Under the pieces are notes generated by a model that did not search any database, was not told the DNA's origin, and was given only the letters and a program-made list of their open reading frames with translations. A stretch of 64,000 nt of DNA, taken from contig WGMT01000041.1 of assembly GCA_016124945.1 (NCBI GenBank), positions 1 through 64,000 of the forward strand, given 5' to 3'. Each line of letters starts with the position of its first letter. Within the stretch, counting starts at the first letter, position 1. The translations under genes were made by a program, and so were the position numbers. Shown here piece by piece: positions 25,501 through 33,460 of this stretch. This stretch comes from a bacterium (GTDB lineage Bacteria > Chloroflexota > Anaerolineae > Caldilineales > Caldilineaceae).

Positions 25501-25525
25501 GTCGGCCCGGACCGCCATTCTGCAT

Positions 25526-26368
25526 GTGATACACCGTTCGCCCCAGGACTTTGGCTATCCACAGAGTCGATGGACGTTGCAGCGGATTCGGGGTGTATGT
25601 GATTGGCTGCGAGTTGACACCGACGGCGGCATGAGCCGACTGCTCAAACGGCTAAAAATCAGCCGCAAGCGTGCTAGAGAGTATGTGCGCAGTCCTGATC
25701 CAAACTACCATGCTCGACTGGAACTGATTGAGTCTGTCCGCTGGCGTGTCTCGCAGAACCGTGAGCGGCATGTGTTGCTCTATCTGGATGAACTGACCTA
25801 CTTTCGCCAGCCAGCGGTGAGCTACGACTATGCGGCGCAGGGTCATGAACAGCCGCTTGCCCGTCGTGGATATGGCACCAACAAACGCTTTCGGGTAGCG
25901 GCGGCACTCAACGCATTTACAGGTCAAGTCACCTACCGCCATCGTAGCCGCATCGGCGTTTCTGAACTTGTGCAACTCTACAAAGATATCCGCACAGATT
26001 ATCCCAACGCCGACTCTATCTATGTCGTGCAGGACAACTGGCCCGTGCACTTCCATCCTGATTTGCTGCGGCACCTACAGCCACAAACCTGGCCGTTCCC
26101 TTGGTACACACCCGCAAACTGGCAAGCTTTTGACCCAGCCACCATCGTGCCTGAGCCTTTGCCGATTCAACTACTTTGCTTACCAAGCTACGCATCGTGG
26201 TGCAACCCTATCGAAAAGCTATGGCGTTGGCTCCGACAGGACGTCCTTCATCTTCACCGACAAGTTGACGACTGGCCCGCTTTGCGCCAACGCGTTGATG
26301 ACTTCTTAGCCCAATTTCGCTCGGGTTCCCGGGAACTCCTACGTTATGTCGGCCTGTTACCAGATTAA
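25526..26368 (+). CDS. IS630 transposase, DDE catalytic part
   Basis: 280 codons from a GTG; the frame is open upstream to about 25466, with family-like sequence (HVIHRSPQDFGYPQSRWTLQ). Catalytic acids of the IS630/Tc1 DDE fold: D in VLLYLDELTYFRQP, D in SIYVVQDNWPVHFHP, and E in SWCNPIEKLWRWLRQDV. The C-terminal end overlaps the right inverted repeat, which supplies the stop codon. With part 1 it would make a transposase of about 385 aa. All key residues are present, so the element looks active or recently active. Confidence 0.88.
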   Translation: MIHRSPQDFGYPQSRWTLQRIRGVCDWLRVDTDGGMSRLLKRLKISRKRAREYVRSPDPNYHARLELIESVRWRVSQNRERHVLLYLDELTYFRQPAVSYDYAAQGHEQPLARRGYGTNKRFRVAAALNAFTGQVTYRHRSRIGVSELVQLYKDIRTDYPNADSIYVVQDNWPVHFHPDLLRHLQPQTWPFPWYTPANWQAFDPATIVPEPLPIQLLCLPSYASWCNPIEKLWRWLRQDVLHLHRQVDDWPALRQRVDDFLAQFRSGSRELLRYVGLLPD

Positions 26369-26383
26369 TTTGTTAATGTTCAA

Positions 26384-26518
26384 ATAGCGTGAGCTACGAC
26401 GGAGGCGATCTCTCCATCTGCGTGGTTCGCCGAGGACGGGATCACGCTCCAATGCCCATTCATATCCTTTACAAGATCCCAATCACCAATCACCAATCCC
26501 TTCCCACAAGGAGCAACC
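26384..26518 (+). repeat. Rest of the tandem repeat unit and right arm of the TGATTGG palindrome
   Basis: 26384-26455 continues repeat unit 2 with more differences. 26467-26503 is the right arm of the large palindrome begun at 24887. AAGGAG near 26510 serves the next gene. Confidence 0.7.
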
Positions 26519-27478
26519 ATGCCAACCAAAACCATCAACACCGACCTCCTCAACGACAGCGCGTTCGTGACCAATGTGGCGCAGCGCGTCCACTATGCTA
26601 CCGGCATCCTGCTCTCAGAAGAGGACTTCCGCGCCGAGCAGCAATACCACCGTGGACGGCTGGCGCGCAGCCTGCAATATCTGCACGGGACAGGCACCGT
26701 GGCCGGGCTGCGTGTCTCGTATGTCCCGCGCGTTGAACCGGCAGGGGACGACCCCGGCCAGGACGAGCAGATCTGGGTGGACGCCGGGCTGGCCATCGAC
26801 TACCGCGGACGGCTCATCGAGCTGCGCAACGCCCGCTGTCTGCGCCTGGAACGCTGGTACGCCGAACTGAGCAGTCGCAAACCCGATCAACTGGCAGCAG
26901 CGCGGCAGACAGTGACAATCCAGGCCGACCGCTTCAACGCCGACGAGTCGCCCGCCCTGCCTGAAACGGTGACAGTGACCGGCGTGGTGGTGGATCTCTT
27001 TGTGCGTTTCCTCGTCTGCGAAGTGGGGCGTACCCCCGCGTTCGCCAATGGACCCTTCGACGCGCTGGACGCTGTGCAGCCGTCCCGCCTGGGCGACGAA
27101 GTCGAAGTGATCTTCGTCCCCCGCACTGATGCGGACCCGCGCTATCCCGCCGATCCGTATGCAGATCTCAACGACGGCCTCGACGCTATCGCCGATCCTG
27201 CCGAACGCGAAGCCACGCGCAGGCTGCGACTGCGCCAGATCGTCTTCGGCGCATGGGACGAACCCGCCGATCCCCGCGCTCGCCGCCGTCCGGTGGAGAT
27301 CCCCGCGGCGCTGGACGACAGTTGCGTCTTCCTGGCCCGCGTCGTCATCCCCGCCGACGCGCCCGCGGATGCCAACACCGCACCCGCCCGCGACCTTGGC
27401 GCAGCCGTTGAAATCGACAACGCCAGCCGCCTTTTCGCCTACACCACCAGAGCGCTGGCCGCCTGGATCGGGAGTTAA
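26519..27478 (+). CDS. eCIS-associated protein A, shared N-terminal domain (319 aa)
   Basis: No named family recognised. Residues 20-115 contain the motif shared by this and the next two proteins: YATGILLSEEDFRAEQQYHRGR, GTGTVAGLRV, then a strand IWVDAGLAIDYRGRLIEL. The rest is beta-rich and acidic with no TM segment. Ribosome site AAGGAG is present. Proteins with this GxVxGLxV / PGxAIxxxG pattern recur in eCIS loci of large baseplates. A structural role at the baseplate or as a fibre base is inferred, not shown. Confidence 0.5.
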   Translation: MPTKTINTDLLNDSAFVTNVAQRVHYATGILLSEEDFRAEQQYHRGRLARSLQYLHGTGTVAGLRVSYVPRVEPAGDDPGQDEQIWVDAGLAIDYRGRLIELRNARCLRLERWYAELSSRKPDQLAAARQTVTIQADRFNADESPALPETVTVTGVVVDLFVRFLVCEVGRTPAFANGPFDALDAVQPSRLGDEVEVIFVPRTDADPRYPADPYADLNDGLDAIADPAEREATRRLRLRQIVFGAWDEPADPRARRRPVEIPAALDDSCVFLARVVIPADAPADANTAPARDLGAAVEIDNASRLFAYTTRALAAWIGS

Positions 27479-27613
27479 GAAGAATATGCTGACGAAGAGG
27501 AGAGCAGAGGGACGCGGATTTCTGCCTCCTGCGAATCCTGAAATCCGTCTCCCTCTCCATCTCTGCCTCACGTCTCTTCGTAGGGCATCTAATCTGTGTT
27601 CAAGGAGGGTCTC

Positions 27614-29611
27614 ATGTTAGACCGCACGCGAGGATCGAATCGACTTGTCCTGCCCACCGAGCGCACCGAAGACCAGCGCGCCATCGAGACCCTGCGCGCC
27701 GCCGGCGTACTGGTCATCGACGACAGCCGCCGCCGTCCCCGCTACTTCGACGGGCGCTTCCTTACCGCACGCGATTTAACGCGTGAACAGAACTACTTCC
27801 TGGCCCGCCAGTCGGACATTGGCCGCGCCGGGGGATCGGGCGTGGTCACCGGGCTGGGCGTAGACATGACCGTGCCGCGCGACCGCGACGCTGCGGCCCT
27901 GGTGATCAGCCCCGGTCACGGCATCACAGCGTCGGGCGAACTGGTGCTGTTGACCGAAGAACTCACCATCCGTCTCGAAGACATCCCCGAGTTGGATCAG
28001 CTTAACGTGCGGCTGGGGCTGTCGCGGTTGCCACAGCCGCCGCAACGCAACCGCACCGGCGTCTTCATCGTGGCGCTGCGCCCGGTAGAATTCACCGCCA
28101 ACCCGATTGCGTCCTATCCCACATCGATCACCGGCACCCGCAGCGCCGAGGACAGCGACATCGTCGAGGCCGCCGCCGTCACTCTGATCCCCTTCGGCGA
28201 CGGCGGGCGCGGACAGAGCGCCAACGCCCAGCGCGCCCAGTTGGCCCGCAACATCTTCGTCCTCAACCAGGCCGCCGGTGTGCCTGTGGACGCCCTGCCC
28301 CTGGCCCTCGTTTCCCTGGAACGCAACCAGATCCAGTGGATCGATCCCTTCCTCGTGCGGCGGGAAGTCGGCGCCGATCACGGGGACATCCTCGGCCTCG
28401 GCTTTGCCCCGCGTGCAGTGCGCGAGGCCCACCTGATCCAATACAACGCCCACCTCGAAGCGGTGATGACCCAGCGTAGCGCCGCCAACCAGGGACTGCG
28501 CTTTGCCGCATCCGAGTACTTCCAGGCGCTGCCGCCGGCAGGACGGTTGCCCGCCGCCGCCGTCAATCCCGCCGACTTCACCCAGCTCTTCTTCCCGCCG
28601 GAAGTCGACGTCGATCTGGCCATCATCCCCGAAGACGAGCTGATCGCCCTCATCGAGGAAAGCTACCTGCTGCCGCCCATCGACCTCACCGTCGGCGGCG
28701 ACAACCTGGAATCGGTGGACGTGATCGTGCTGCTGCCTGTGCCGCGGACACGCTTCCGTGAGTTGCACACCCAGTTGACGTCGCCGTCCACGCCGCCTGC
28801 CCTGGGAAATCCCGCCGTGATCCGTCCACTGCGCGCCGCCGCCGTGGGCATGATTGCCAAACGTCGCCCGCTGGAAGTGCTCACCGGCCTGCGCATCGCC
28901 CGTCGCACCGTCCTTGGCCTGGATGCGCCTGTGGACAGCGCCGATCCTGTCGACGTGCGCTGGCAACAGGAACTCAACGCACCCGAGCTACGCACCCTCT
29001 GGTACGTGCGCCGCCGCAACCTGGCCTACGCCGCAGCCGTCACTGGAGAGCCGCTGGCGCTGATCACCCCGCCGCCTGAACCGGAGCCGGAACCGAATCC
29101 TGAACCGAATCCTGAACCTGAACCGGACGACACGCCCATCAACCCCTTCGAGGACGACCGCGTAGTGGAATTCGCCGAGAAGTTCGGCATGGCCGACGCC
29201 CTGGAAGCGGTGCAGGGCTGCCTCACCCGTCGCCACTGGGATTCGATCCGCAAAGTGCTAATCCGCGATCGTCTCCTCATCGCCGAGGACAACGTCCTGG
29301 CGCGCAACTTCTTGACGGCGCTGCTGCGCGCCTGCAAAGAATTCGACGGCAAGATCCCCGACGAGGTGCTGAAAGCGCTGCTCGAACGTTACAACCAGGA
29401 CGATCTCGGCACCGGGCTGTCGCGCCTGACCACGCTGATCGAACTGCCCGAACTACGCCGCGCCATCGCCGAAGCCGACTTCGCCGTCGCACTCGACGCT
29501 GTGTTGCGCAGGATGACGGCGACACAGATCCGCGGCGTGGATCGCAAGGTCGCGGGTCAGACGGATCTGGCCAGCATGTTGGCATTGTTGGAAGAAGTAT
29601 CGCAGTCGTAG
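27614..29611 (+). CDS. eCIS-associated protein B, shared N-terminal domain (665 aa)
   Basis: Start at ATG 27614 with a perfect AAGGAGG. Residues 33-115 hold the shared domain: PRYFDGRFLTARDLTREQNYF, GSGVVTGLGVDM, VISPGHGITASGELVLL. Residues about 120-480 are alpha/beta with a repeated VDVIVLLPVPR type strand. A Pro/Glu hinge (EPEPEPNPEPNPEPEP, about 486-505) then separates a helical C-terminal domain (EDDRVVEFAEKFGMADALEAV ...). The layout suggests a baseplate-bound head, a stiff linker and a helical tail domain. No family assigned. Confidence 0.5.
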   Translation: MLDRTRGSNRLVLPTERTEDQRAIETLRAAGVLVIDDSRRRPRYFDGRFLTARDLTREQNYFLARQSDIGRAGGSGVVTGLGVDMTVPRDRDAAALVISPGHGITASGELVLLTEELTIRLEDIPELDQLNVRLGLSRLPQPPQRNRTGVFIVALRPVEFTANPIASYPTSITGTRSAEDSDIVEAAAVTLIPFGDGGRGQSANAQRAQLARNIFVLNQAAGVPVDALPLALVSLERNQIQWIDPFLVRREVGADHGDILGLGFAPRAVREAHLIQYNAHLEAVMTQRSAANQGLRFAASEYFQALPPAGRLPAAAVNPADFTQLFFPPEVDVDLAIIPEDELIALIEESYLLPPIDLTVGGDNLESVDVIVLLPVPRTRFRELHTQLTSPSTPPALGNPAVIRPLRAAAVGMIAKRRPLEVLTGLRIARRTVLGLDAPVDSADPVDVRWQQELNAPELRTLWYVRRRNLAYAAAVTGEPLALITPPPEPEPEPNPEPNPEPEPDDTPINPFEDDRVVEFAEKFGMADALEAVQGCLTRRHWDSIRKVLIRDRLLIAEDNVLARNFLTALLRACKEFDGKIPDEVLKALLERYNQDDLGTGLSRLTTLIELPELRRAIAEADFAVALDAVLRRMTATQIRGVDRKVAGQTDLASMLALLEEVSQS

Positions 29612-29614
29612 AAT

Positions 29615-29790
29615 TTGACCCCTCCCCAACCCTCCCCGCGTCCGCTGAGGACAGCGGGCGGAGAGGGGGCCGTTGACGTGTAGAGTCAGTGATGCTGCAT
29701 TGGGAAACCAATAAAGCGTTCACAACCTCAACACGTCAACAGTCCTCCCCCCGCCGCTTTTTGCGGGGAAGTTAGAGGGGGGTCTCTGAA
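29615..29790 (+). repeat. Inverted repeat of the CCCCCTCT family, reversed copy
   Basis: Reads CCTCCCCAACCCTCCCCGCG on the left and CGGGGAAGTTAGAGGGGGGT on the right, with CCGCTGAGGACAGCGG inside. It is the reverse orientation of 17936-18120. Confidence 0.8.
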
Positions 29791-29800
29791 AGGACTCCCA

Positions 29801-32800
29801 ATGGAAATTCGCAAAGGCATAGACGATCCCATCCGCGGTGAGCGGGTGATCGCGGTGACGCCGCCCCTCGTCCCCGCCGGGCAGACGGGCTGGAACCGTC
29901 GCCTCAACCTCTACCGTGGACGCTCTCTCAGCGCCTCGGCCCTAGAGACCGAACAAGCCGGCCGCGCCGGTGACCTGACCACACGCGCCCAGGCCGTATC
30001 ACCGGGCATCGTGACGGGGCTGGAAATCGAACTGGAATCGTCCCCCGCCGCGGAGGACGGCCTCATCGCCGCCTTCCTGGCGCTGGCTCCCGGCTACGCC
30101 ATCGCCGCTTCAGGGGAAGATGTCTTCGTCCCCAGTGCGCGGCGCATTGCCGTGGGCGGCTTGCCCGTCCACGGCGCGGACGGTGACGCCAACGCCGTCA
30201 CCGACGCGCCCACACTGGCCAATCTGCGCGATCGCGGGCTGCTCGGCGATGTGGCGCAGATCGGCGTACTGCGCCTGCGTCCCGTCATCCTGCCCACTGC
30301 CGGGGAGTTCGACGCCTTCGATCCCTGCATTGAGGACGAAAACGACGCTGCCTTCGAGGATCAGCAACTGGCCGATGCCGCCGTCCTCGACTATGTGCCG
30401 CTGCCCGCCGCCTTCTTCGACGGCGCGCCGCCCGCGCTGGGTGGATCGTCGATCACCGCGGTCAACCGCTGGCGTAACCAGATCGCCTATGCCATCTTCG
30501 AACGAGACCGCGCCACCACGCCGCCCAATCTACTGCCCTGGGAAGCCGACGGCGTCGCCATCGCCGTCATCGGATTCGCCGCCGACTGGACGCCGCTCTT
30601 CGTGGACCGCGCCGCCGTGGCCCGTGCCGGGGGCAAGCCGCAGCGCCGCACGCGGCTGCAACCGCAGCGCGGATCGGCCTTCCTCTGGCAGGCGCGCATG
30701 GAACAACTGGCCGAGCAGATCGCCAACCCCGCGCTCGACGGCGTGGACACTGCCCTGATCGGCACCATGTTCAGCTTTTTGCCGCCCGCGGGCATCATCC
30801 CCGCCGACGCGCTGGACCTGAGCGGCGCACAGGCGCAGAATCGCTTCTTCCCGCCCCACTTCGGCGTAGACGCCGTGCCCATCCCCATCGATCAACTGGA
30901 CGTGGCCTTCGAGGCCGCCGCCGCGCTCGATGCCTACGACACCCGCTTCACTGACGACGTGCGCATGTTGGTGCCTGTCCCCGCGCATCTGTACGAGCCG
31001 CGGTTGCTGCAACAGGAAGCCATCGATCCCCTCTTCGCTGAGACCATCGCCGCCTTCAAGGATCGACGCAACGAGATGCTGGGCCGTCGCGCCGCCGTGC
31101 GCGCCGTCTACGTTGCCTACATCACCGCGGTGGACGGCAAAGCGCCCGACTTCCCCGCCGACGCCACCGCGGACGACGAAGCGCCCACCGAGCCGCCGTT
31201 CGATCCGGCGGAACAGGAGTACGACACCGCCGTGGACGCCGCCGATGCGCGCACGATCCCAGCCTTTGACCAGTTGCACGCGGATCTGATCAAGCTGATC
31301 AACAAACCCCACGTCGACGCCGAAGCTGAAGACGGCCCCAACCTGCGCCGCGACGGCCTCAAAACGTACATCACCCGCCTCAAACAGGCCGTCGACGCCG
31401 CAGACGACAACATCGACATCGGCTTCCTGCGCGTGCAGACCGACATCTACCGGGTGCGCCAGTTGGTAATGGGCAACGACGTCGCCAACAAGCTGGTCAC
31501 CTCCCCGGCGTTGGCGGCCATTATCACCGACGAGAAAAGCTCCTACGCCACACGCGAAGCACTGCGCGACTACCTCAAATCGGCCAAAGACGCCGTGCAG
31601 ATCGAGCGTGACCTTCCGCTGGCCAACGCCGTCGCTTTTTCGCCCAACATCGCGCTCGCACAGCCCATCGAGCGCACGTCCACCTTCAACTTGCTCAACC
31701 TGGCCCAAGAGATCAAGTTCACGCCCACCGTCGATTTCGCCGTGATCAAAGAAGTGCCACCCGCCGCCATCGAGGACCAATCGCCCATCGTCGGGTCGAT
31801 CCCCAACCTGCGCGACACCACCATTGGCCAACGCATCGAACGCAGCGGCGCCGTAGACGCCAAAGACAACACCCGCGCCACCCAGTACGAGATCGTCAAC
31901 AACCTGGGGACGTCGGCCCTGTTTGCCGATCTCGAAGTGCCTGTGGTCATCGGCTACGAAGGATCGCGGGTGAACTACGAAAGCATCCCTGTACAGGAAC
32001 TGGTGGGCAACCCTGGTCGCCTCTTCGACGTCAACCAGCCCGGCGAAGACGAAGGCGCTTACTTCAACGCCGGCATCGACGTCATCGACGTTTCCGTGGC
32101 CGCACTGCGCGCCGCCGAAGCGCGCATCAAGCGCTTCCGCGACGCTGTCGCCCTGGCCGAAGCCACCCTCAAACGCTTCCAGAGCACATTGACCCAGATC
32201 AACGGTCGCCTGAGCGTCCTCGGCGACGAGCTGGCCGAGGCGCGCCACGACGTCTCCGTGGCCGAAGCCCTGCGCGATGAGGAACAATCCCGACTCGACG
32301 CCATCAACGCCCGCCGCCGCCGGATCTTGCGCGACGAAGTCAAGTTCCTCGCCTACATCCGCCCGCGCACCACCGAAACGCTCATCGCCACCCCCCTGCG
32401 CGCCGTGGACCCCGGCTACACGCCCGCGGCTGTGCCCGCCTGTCTGCGTGCCGCCGAAACGGTGCCGCCCGAACTGCGCGCCATGACCGATCTCTTCCGC
32501 GATGTGCCCATCCGCTGGCTGGTGCAGATGCCTAAACTGCTCAATCGCCTGGATCGCGTCGAACTGCTGCAAGAGGTGATGGTCACCGGCATTGCCCGCG
32601 CCCAGTCGCCCACGCGCAGCCGCGCCGCCCTCTTCGTGAACAGTAGCTTCACTTCCAACTTAGGCCAGGCCATCGCCCGCACCTACACCGCCCAGCAGCA
32701 GACGGCCACCGTCTTGCGCGCCAATCTGGCCCAATTCGATCCGCTGATCCTGCGCGGGCGCACGTGGAAGCAACTGCGCGACCTCCTCGCCGAAAACGCC

Positions 32801-33460
32801 TCCCTCGACGATCTGGTGGAGGCCGGCCACGGCAAGAGTGACGTGGCCCAGCAAGCCCTGGCCGAACTCGACGACATGGCGCAGGTCGCCGCCTGCCTCT
32901 ACGCCCGCTTCGCCGAGGTGCGTCCTGTGCTGCGGCTGCGCTGGGCCGAAACCCTCAGCCAATATGACGAACCTGTCAACCTGCGCAACCTCAGCAATCT
33001 CGACCGCTTCGGCGAAGTGGAGATCCTCGACCGTCGCCAGATGCAGCAGTTGGTCGATTGGCTCCACAACGCCGTAGACAGCGCCACGCCCCAGGCCGTG
33101 GCCATGATCAACGACCTGATCCGCGTCTGCCTGCTCCTGGCCAGCCATGCGCCCGTCAACCAGTTGATCAGCGCCCGTGTCGCCGTGCCCGCGCCGGTGC
33201 TGCCCGGCAAGTCGCTCACGCTCACCGTCGATCTCAGCCGCGTCAAGATCGGCATGAACGTGCTCATCTACGACAAAATCGAAACCAACAAAGTCGTGGC
33301 CCACGCCGTCATCGACGATCTCAGCGATCGCACCGCCGCCGCCCGCGTTGTCTCCGCCGTGCGCAGCGATCTACAAGTCGACCAGAACACCACCGTTGTC
33401 GTCACCCCGGCCCAGACGCTGACCCAGACGATGACGCTTTCTAAGTTGAGCTTCCGATGA
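29801..33460 (+). CDS. eCIS-associated protein C, shared N-terminal domain (1219 aa)
   Basis: The largest of the three related proteins. Residues 30-120 have the shared domain (LNLYRGRSLSASALETEQ, SPGIVTGLEIEL, LAPGYAIAASGEDVFVPS). A long mixed middle follows. A coiled coil lies at about 767-847 (AEARIKRFRDAVALAEATLK, LSVLGDELAEARHDVSVAEA). The C-terminal 350 residues are helical and end in a small beta domain (KSLTLTVDLSRVKIGMNVLI). It could be a baseplate extension or a spacer protein. Its stop overlaps the next start by 4 bp (ATGA), so they are translationally coupled. Confidence 0.5.
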   Translation: MEIRKGIDDPIRGERVIAVTPPLVPAGQTGWNRRLNLYRGRSLSASALETEQAGRAGDLTTRAQAVSPGIVTGLEIELESSPAAEDGLIAAFLALAPGYAIAASGEDVFVPSARRIAVGGLPVHGADGDANAVTDAPTLANLRDRGLLGDVAQIGVLRLRPVILPTAGEFDAFDPCIEDENDAAFEDQQLADAAVLDYVPLPAAFFDGAPPALGGSSITAVNRWRNQIAYAIFERDRATTPPNLLPWEADGVAIAVIGFAADWTPLFVDRAAVARAGGKPQRRTRLQPQRGSAFLWQARMEQLAEQIANPALDGVDTALIGTMFSFLPPAGIIPADALDLSGAQAQNRFFPPHFGVDAVPIPIDQLDVAFEAAAALDAYDTRFTDDVRMLVPVPAHLYEPRLLQQEAIDPLFAETIAAFKDRRNEMLGRRAAVRAVYVAYITAVDGKAPDFPADATADDEAPTEPPFDPAEQEYDTAVDAADARTIPAFDQLHADLIKLINKPHVDAEAEDGPNLRRDGLKTYITRLKQAVDAADDNIDIGFLRVQTDIYRVRQLVMGNDVANKLVTSPALAAIITDEKSSYATREALRDYLKSAKDAVQIERDLPLANAVAFSPNIALAQPIERTSTFNLLNLAQEIKFTPTVDFAVIKEVPPAAIEDQSPIVGSIPNLRDTTIGQRIERSGAVDAKDNTRATQYEIVNNLGTSALFADLEVPVVIGYEGSRVNYESIPVQELVGNPGRLFDVNQPGEDEGAYFNAGIDVIDVSVAALRAAEARIKRFRDAVALAEATLKRFQSTLTQINGRLSVLGDELAEARHDVSVAEALRDEEQSRLDAINARRRRILRDEVKFLAYIRPRTTETLIATPLRAVDPGYTPAAVPACLRAAETVPPELRAMTDLFRDVPIRWLVQMPKLLNRLDRVELLQEVMVTGIARAQSPTRSRAALFVNSSFTSNLGQAIARTYTAQQQTATVLRANLAQFDPLILRGRTWKQLRDLLAENASLDDLVEAGHGKSDVAQQALAELDDMAQVAACLYARFAEVRPVLRLRWAETLSQYDEPVNLRNLSNLDRFGEVEILDRRQMQQLVDWLHNAVDSATPQAVAMINDLIRVCLLLASHAPVNQLISARVAVPAPVLPGKSLTLTVDLSRVKIGMNVLIYDKIETNKVVAHAVIDDLSDRTAAARVVSAVRSDLQVDQNTTVVVTPAQTLTQTMTLSKLSFR

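Larger units (their letters stand above)
25152..26383 (+). mobile_element. IS630-family insertion sequence, 1232 bp
   Basis: Bounded by perfect 28-bp inverted repeats (25152-25179 and 26356-26383). It contains a transposase in two frames. The expected TA target duplication is not evident. Compared with the intact palindrome in repeat unit 1, removal of 25152-26383 leaves one extra A. Confidence 0.9.

Noticed and set aside
30530..32572. Long open frame on the minus strand opposite protein C (about 680 codons)
   Set aside because: It is an antisense shadow of GC-rich coding; the plus frame has family-like sequence, ribosome site and operon context. The same holds for long minus frames at 34592-36712, 38936-40894 and 42545-44839.
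29801..33460. Protein C as the certain tape measure
   Set aside because: It has the shared N-terminal domain of proteins A and B and no hydrophobic segments. It remains an alternative, but it was not called.
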